The position numbers and the translations under genes are program-made. Below are positions 58,250 through 64,000 of a stretch of 64,000 nucleotides of DNA, in pieces. The notes below the pieces were generated by a model, which was not told where the DNA came from, searched no databases, and worked only from the letters and a program-made list of their open reading frames with translations. This DNA is from Taenia hydatigena (taxonomy: Eukaryota; Platyhelminthes; Cestoda; Cyclophyllidea; Taeniidae). The stretch is from positions 62,666-126,665 of the forward strand of contig JADWOT020001576.1 of the NCBI GenBank assembly GCA_036345935.2. Reading direction: 5' to 3'. Position 1 is the stretch's first letter. The number at the start of each line of letters is the position of its first letter.

Positions 58250-59420
58250 TGTGGTTGCAACATGGGGTTGTCGCAGCTCATAAGCGTTGGTGGTTCATAA
58301 TCCTCTTTCATTGAGAAACTAACCATTTTACAATGCGAGTTGGTGTCTGTGCTGCTGGTCTTCTCCATCCAAACATTTGGGCAGAATTCGTGACTAGGCT
58401 ATTCACAACTACAATTAACTACAACCAATCCATTCTCATACGGTTCAGCCAAACAGGAAATGGAGAGTGAGAGCACCCTGTTCCGTCTCTGTGCATCCAA
58501 GGTCTATTTAAAATAACACTTGCCGTCTAATTAATGAGCGGTCAACATTATTTTTACGTTGAATGGCTTTTTTGATTTCGTGGTTGGATGCGATCAACGC
58601 GGCCCACCGACACATCAGCTGTTGACCAACACACAACACACGCACACACGAATCCAGACGTGCTAAATCCATCCATTTTCGTGGCTGAAAGGGGAGAGGA
58701 GAGGTTTCGTAGGCCCCAAACTATGTTTGTGGATCTCACGTCCCCTTCGCATTCTTGATGCTGCCCCAAAACACAGAAATGCCTTTGTAAGCTTAAAGCC
58801 ATGACGATTTGTATTGGCGGATTATAGTTTCAAAGCATTGACTATGAATAAGGCTTCATGTAAATTAAAATTCGAGGGTTCGCACATCGTGAGAGGGACA
58901 TCTGGTTGTCAGATCTGACAAATAGCGCATGAAGTGATGAGGAAGCTTGTGCTATCATCAGTGTGCGTAGGAGCGTCAGTCGTATTCTAAGAAAAGCATT
59001 TTAATGATACAAAAGTCATCATTGCTACTGCTGCGGTGCTTCACTTCCCTATGTCATGGATCAAACTTGGTGCCTGCAATGCCACGGCCGTGATTAGACT
59101 GAAAATTATAGCGGAGATAGTTATAGTCATTCCAAACTGGTCGCCCTACCACCATGTTGCTTGGGCAAGCCGAATGGCATGAGTAGGCTAGTTACATTAA
59201 CTTGTGCAGTAGACCTCCACTCACAGACCACGATCAACGAAATGCCAAGTTGAATCGTTATAAATGTCCTTCACAAAGAGACACTAACTTGATGTTCTCG
59301 ATTTTGACAAAGCTTAGATATTCACGCTTTCCCTTGCATGTTTCGCAACCTGGTCCTCTACCACTCACTGAACACACAATCTAACAAAATTTTGAAAGAT
59401 CCCAATTGCCTGACACGCGA
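58250..59420 (-). repeat. Outer inverted repeat, right member
   Basis: Reverse-complement counterpart of 1720-2850, with several blocks in matching order (58250-58450, 58520-58660, 58680-58800 and 59040-59400). No coding sequence recognised. Confidence 0.55.
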
Positions 59421-60380
59421 TAGCTCCATATGGTGAAGTCCTGGACACCGCCTTGCTCATGATTTGACCTTCCAATGAAACGGAGAACCGAACCCTGCCT
59501 TTGCCGTAATTCGCGCTCATCGATAGGTTGAGTAGTAGAAGCGACGAGAGCTAAGCATCATGCCCCTTGGGAGAGGGAGTAGACTGACCTCACCAAGATG
59601 TCTACACATTGTGCCCTTCTAACATCTCTTGCAGCAGCATGGGTAGCATAGTTAGAATTCATTACATCAATGGTACATATAAGGTGCGGGATACGCTTTA
59701 GTAGACCATCAGGCTTCATGCTGCTCAAAATAACAAGTTAATGCGTCTATTCACAGAGCACGAGGAAATGAAGTGCATGGGCGTTAAAAATATAGCAATA
59801 GCCACTGAGCTACTCAAACAGAATGGGTCTGATTGGCATGAGTTTCGTTGAAAGATTTCTATTTCCTTCATACAGTAGTTGACAACGGAAAGTAAGTTCG
59901 ATGCGTTCAAGTACGTAATCTGAGACAGCACCGCTAGAGATGGACTTTGCTCACTCCAACCAGCACTTCCATTTACTATTAGCATGCTGTGGGCTGACAA
60001 ATATGCCCTACTGCATTGCTGTATGCGCAGTGTCAGATGGGCATCTCCTTCTATAAGACCCTGCCCATGCTTACTAATTTTCAAACATCAGCTAGTTAGA
60101 ACCAGAACGCTCAATGGCCTCACTAGGCGTTTTTCCTTCTATTACCCATGCCATGCCAAATGCTATCGAGTTCAGAATACACAGCTAAAATTGCATTCGT
60201 ATTGGCAGAAGACGCGAAGAATACTGCATTGTTCCTCCTTGGCGTAGGTAACTGAGTGACCTATACGCGTTGCAGACACAGCGAACTCCCATTCAACACA
60301 CCGTGACGATCTGGGACATGTAATTGTTTGTTTTGCAAACACACAGCCACCCACGCAGTGGCACAAAGTCAATTAAAGGG
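59421..60380. other. No supported gene
   Basis: Only short ORFs, including a 119-codon - strand frame at 59725-60084 without splice or promoter support. Confidence 0.35.
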
Positions 60381-60399
60381 CGCGCCACACCAGCGCAGA

Positions 60400-61590
60400 G
60401 TCAAAATTGAGCACAGAGTGATGGAAAAGAGCACCATGACAACAAGCCTGTTTGCAACACTAGCTGTAGAATTCCTTCTCCTGCTCGTTTGCGTGGCCTT
60501 GCCAGCAACAGTGGCAGCATCAGTGTCAGCGAGAGCGGCAGCGGCGAGGTAAAATTCCTGCTAGACGATCTCACGCCAGCGGTATAGAAAGCTCCTGCCA
60601 AGCCTATTGTTAAGAAGGCTGTCAAAGCAGTCGAGAAGTTTGTTACCTACGAGGATGACATGGAAGCCTCTAATCGCGTGGCTAATTGGGCTGATCGGAT
60701 TTTCAAGAGGTGAAAGAATTGTTTTGCTGTGTCTAAGCCTGCTTTATGCACGTGCATCTATTACTCGTGTCCACTGCTAAAGTTTTAATTTTATTCTCTT
60801 CTCTCACTAACAGATTTTCTCAAGTAAAGGGAATCTTGTTTTGCGATTCGACTTATCCTGAAGTCCTAATCAGTTCGGATCATCCGATTGGGGCACACAA
60901 AGTGCAAGACCTCGTGCAGATATGGAAATTGGAGGTTAATTACTCGCTTGTGATTTCTGGCTGACTAGTCTTTAGCGTAGGCATGTGTTTAAAATATTAC
61001 TTCCACTGTCAAATATGGGCGTTCTTCTTTTTATTATGGGCGACTTTAATCAATAACCAACCCATCCATCCGAACATTTATCACTTTCTGATTTCGTGAG
61101 TCAATTAACGTTGCACGGGTTTCAGAAATTAAACCCACATGAGAAAACTGCTTTTAATGGTTTAGCTTTGCAGCTAAGTTACCCAAGCAGAAATCTGATT
61201 TACGTGGAGCATTTATCGAGTTCGCAAACAAAGTTAAACCTTTAAGACAAATAACGCCAGGCCATTTCAAAGTGTAAGGACATGTTGGAAGCGTGTATCG
61301 ATGCAATACATAAGGTCTTCAAACAAAGAATTATTATTTGAACAATCGCAGGTTTTGCAGTTTACTCGTGCCTTCCTTAAGGTTTTACGTTCTAATCAGG
61401 AAATAAACTTTTCCCTGCGCTCTGTTTAGCGTAGTGAATATGCTGCCAATAGTAATGATGACGTGGAAGTATGGCAAGCACTTGCTGCGGTGGTTTGTGG
61501 GTATTCAGCTGATTCCCATATTTCTGTTGTTAACTGCGTACGTGGTGGCTTTGTTTTGAAAGAAGTTTATGGTGTTACTGCCTGCTGAGC
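60400..61590 (+). pseudogene. Degenerate multi-exon gene of unknown family
   Basis: A frame opening near 60410 reads NKPVCNTSCRIPSPARL, SGEVKFLLDDLTPAV-stop (TAG), then KAVKAVEKFVTYEDDMEASN and WADRIFK. It ends at AAGAG|GTGAAAG. A textbook acceptor (TCTTCTCTCACTAACAG, about 60813) resumes it as RFSQVKGILFCDSTYPEVLI. Further coding-like pieces follow in shifting frames, including FIMGDFNQ at about 61035, KDMLEACIDAIHKVFKQ at about 61280 and FEQSQVLQFTRAFL to AALAAVVCGYSA-like sequence up to 61590. GDFN recalls endonuclease/exonuclease/phosphatase enzymes or non-LTR retroelement endonucleases, but the neighbourhood does not confirm either. Stops and frameshifts make it a likely pseudogene. Confidence 0.4.
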
Positions 61591-61599
61591 TTGAAAGGT

Positions 61600-62840
61600 G
61601 GGAGGTTAAGGGTGGCTGAGTCATTCAACTACGACAATACACTTGCTGAGTGAGTGGCGTGTCGATTGGATGTTAGCTAACTTCGCTAACTAGAGATTGA
61701 TTGCTGCGCTTTTGTAATTTACAAAATTAAGTGAGCAGAGGCAGCAGCTCGTAGAGGAAATGGGTGTAGATGAACCAAGATCATCTTAAAGTGGTTCTCC
61801 TTCCACTTTGGTGCATAGACATTCCAAATCGGATGGTTAGTTTGGTCTCAGAAGCTTGTGTGGTGGAACTCTGTGTGTAGACGTCGACTCGAATATGTGC
61901 GCTTAAAGAAAGTCAATGACTTTCATAGAAGATCAGGACTTGGTGTCCTTGATTTTAACAAGTCTAAGGCGGCCACTTCCCCATTATGCGCGTTTTAACA
62001 TGAGCCCATTCCAAACACTGAACGCACAACGGCGAACAACTACGAGGAGTTTAGAATTACAGACATACGATGTCTCAATTCTACGGCTGAACGAAATGCT
62101 TGTCCATGCTGACTCGCGGCAGTAGATCATCGCCATGATAAAAGCATTCATCATCCATGCTGATTATCACCACTTTCGATACATCGACGAATTCGCAGTT
62201 ATGTAGTGCCAAATTGGATAAAATATGTGGTTTTACACTTAATTTATTGCATGGCGAATAATGTGTTACGGTGAGCGTTGTGAAAAGCAAATAAATGAAA
62301 TTCGGTCATAGAGACAAAGAAACGACTAAGTGTGGAGCGATAAAAGCAAAGAAAGAAGGAGAGGTGTGTTGAGGCAATGGAAGCTAGCTATTATTTAGGA
62401 AGACGCCCTCAGATCTTGCGCAACAGATGTGGGAGTCAACGAATCGACAAGTCGAAGGGGTGAATTGACGGGCCTACTGTACACTCACGACAACATATTT
62501 AGTTCTGCCATGTCATCCAGTGTGAATAAACTATTTAAACTGCGACTTTTAACAGGTGAGTTACAAGATTTCGGAGGCTGCGAAACTGCAAAGCCTTTGA
62601 CTAGGTGGAAACACGCTTCAAGCACTGAGTCGACGAATCCTTGCACTACAATCCTTCAAATACAACGCGTGTGCCTTTCAAGTCATTCACCTGACATGGC
62701 AAGTGATTTAACACGAGAACACAAGAACATCAACGCATTGTATCAGCTTGGGAATGTGAGCCAACGAAAGATGTGCTGAGAGCCACCAATATTGTTGAGA
62801 AAGAGGGCAAGGTGAGTCAAAAAACGTAGTGTATTTTGGC
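61600..62840. other. No supported gene
   Basis: Downstream side of the intact F-box gene (which runs on the - strand). A 116-codon + ORF at 62429-62779 has no splice or promoter support. The cassette 3' modules seen after other copies were not found here. Confidence 0.35.
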
Positions 62841-62845
62841 GCATA

Positions 62846-63930
62846 TTACAAGTAACGTATTCTAAGAGCTCTATACTTGGATGGAGCGCCTGTGCTCCTG
62901 CATCTTCTGTGTGCAGCCTTCAACTGGAAGTCGTAATGAACGAATTGCAGTATCTCCACCAAGTTGAGGCGATCGGTTTCAATTCGCCTGACACAAAACA
63001 GCCTCCAATCTACTGCAGTAGTAGCAAGTGGGCAATCCACGAAGTTGTCGAAACTCGCAATGAAATTTGCAAAGAGTTGCATATCATTAATTGCAATGTC
63101 AAAACGGCGTGGAAAGATTGCTATGATTAATATTTGATGCGGCCTGATGGCATCCAGGAGGCGCAGTAGCTGATCTTTGGAACGAAATTCCGGATCCATG
63201 AGGAATACGTAGCAGTCGTAGTCTAGGATGTCACCTTTGAAGTCCCTTTCTGCAAACCCATAGTATAATATCGTGCCGCCTCCTCCGTTCGCGTGAGCAT
63301 CATGGATAAACAGTTTGAACTCGATGTTATCTATGATATACGGGGTACGCCTCAGTGATTCATCAAGAAGTATGGTGGCAAAAATATTTAGGTGATACGA
63401 TTGGTTGTAGAGCCGAGAGGAATGCAATACATGAGCACTGAATGTTAGGCAGCAATGAATAAACTGCTGAGAAGAGGATTGGCTTGATTGAATCGAATAA
63501 TGCTGGAAAGATCTCATTTCGTTTAAGCGATATTCAATCGCAGGAAGCAAGTTCCTGTCGATACGTGGTGGGTTTTCGGAAAATAGGAGGCAACACAGGT
63601 GCTTGTCGAGCCACCTCCAATTATTGACGTAATGGTGCATCGCTTCTGTTGATCGTCGTCTGGATAGTATCCATCGCCAGTTGGGAATGGCATTGCAAGC
63701 ATTCACCATGTCCTCCACACCAAGGAATTCGCATAGCTTGAGTGCCAATTCAGCTGGGAGTTCGGTAATTTTGCGCTCTTTCTAAGGTGAAAAAAAATAT
63801 GCAATCGCGAGTGACATGAAAATGGAATAAAGGAATTGTAATGGCAGAGAAGCGAAGGAAAACACTAAATGAGAAGTGGTGAGGATAAAGAGACAAGAAA
63901 ATGTAAAATGGTGCCACTGGTACCCACCAT
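62846..63930 (-). CDS. F-box family protein, only intact copy in the window (about 312 aa, two exons)
   Basis: Exon 1 contributes only the ATG (63928-63930), followed at once by a GTGGGT donor. A 146 bp intron ends in a TTAG acceptor at 63782-63783, and exon 2 runs from 63781 to a TAA at 62846-62848. The N-terminus holds an F-box (about residues 6-40) with the hallmark Leu9-Pro10, a hydrophobic helix pattern and a closing W36-R37-W38. F-box proteins normally bind Skp1 and recruit substrates to SCF ubiquitin ligases, so that role is inferred here. The remaining 270 residues match no domain I can name, but the block from about residue 180 to 300 (LDYDCYV, FLMDP, VDWRLFCVRR, FVHYDFQLKA) recurs in the pseudogenes of this window. 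The start was chosen because the ATG-intron-F-box arrangement is shared by the better-preserved copies. No stop or frameshift was seen. Confidence 0.72.
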
Positions 63931-63978
63931 ATCGGAAGAATGCTAGCGTAGGTTGACTGTAAGTCAGAGATGGCGAGG

Positions 63979-63986
63979 CTTAAATG
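63979..63986 (-). promoter_or_regulatory. TATA-like core promoter of the intact F-box gene
   Basis: CATTTAAG lies about 50 bp upstream of the ATG. It is followed by a leader (CCTCGCCATCTCTGACTTACA) like that of the other copies. The upstream element found about 100 bp before other copies' TATA boxes would lie beyond the end of the window. Confidence 0.5.
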
Positions 63987-64000
63987 CTGCCAATGTAGAA

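Noticed and set aside
61035..61060. GDFN motif as proof of a non-LTR retrotransposon
   Set aside because: No reverse transcriptase motif follows in the next kilobase, and the preceding exon has an intron, which is unusual for such elements.
1..64000. CRISPR array, phage or bacterial operon
   Set aside because: No spaced direct repeats, no ribosome-binding-site gene trains, and clear intron and tRNA evidence for a eukaryote.

Overview
This is eukaryotic, almost certainly metazoan, nuclear DNA. It has GT..AG introns with pyrimidine-rich acceptors, TATA-type core promoters, eukaryotic tRNA genes, microsatellites and long non-coding stretches, and no bacterial-style gene packing. F-box expansion, secreted proteins and small introns would fit a compact-genome invertebrate such as a nematode, but nothing seen fixes the species.

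The dominant feature is a nested inverted-repeat layout. A large inverted duplication has its left arm at about 13.44-23.73 kb and its right arm at about 39.43-53.17 kb, roughly 90% identical by eye where I compared them. The arms flank a 15.7 kb spacer. Outside them an older, more diverged mirror pairing can still be seen: 1.72-2.85 kb with 58.25-59.42 kb, 4.28-4.64 kb with 57.20-57.53 kb, and perhaps the F-box copy at 0.3-0.9 kb with the intact F-box gene at 62.85-63.93 kb. The right arm carries two extra blocks (about 1.26 and 2.66 kb) absent from the left, and the left keeps about 0.65 kb lost from the right.

The arms are built from repeated cassettes. A typical cassette has a conserved ORF, a conserved upstream element with core GAGGTGAGACGATCGCG, a TATTTAAA-type core promoter, an exon whose only coding triplet is the initiator ATG, a 140-190 bp intron, and an F-box protein reading frame. 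Only the copy at the right end of the window is uninterrupted (about 312 aa). All others carry stops, frameshifts, lost splice sites or deletions, and partner copies in the two arms sometimes carry different lesions. Interleaved are a small BED-like zinc-finger gene, exons with membrane segments, and other repeated exons.

At 7.3-10.2 kb lie two tandem copies of a putative secreted protein made of 22-residue repeats, each with its own TATA box. They are separated by a variable ACTG microsatellite that contains an ambiguous base. A truncated third copy lies at 38.46-38.78 kb.

The spacer (23.7-39.4 kb) differs in character. It holds a convergent tRNA-Ser/tRNA-Phe pair in a strand-biased GC-rich island, a possible retroposon 3' end, and two candidate multi-exon genes on the + strand. 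One of these (35.28-38.06 kb) has four phase-compatible exons and a clear signal peptide. The right flank (53.2-64 kb) holds another F-box pseudogene, exosome-like RNase PH fragments, a degenerate multi-exon gene at 60.4-61.6 kb and the intact F-box gene. Genes and splice sites were predicted by eye and no search was run.
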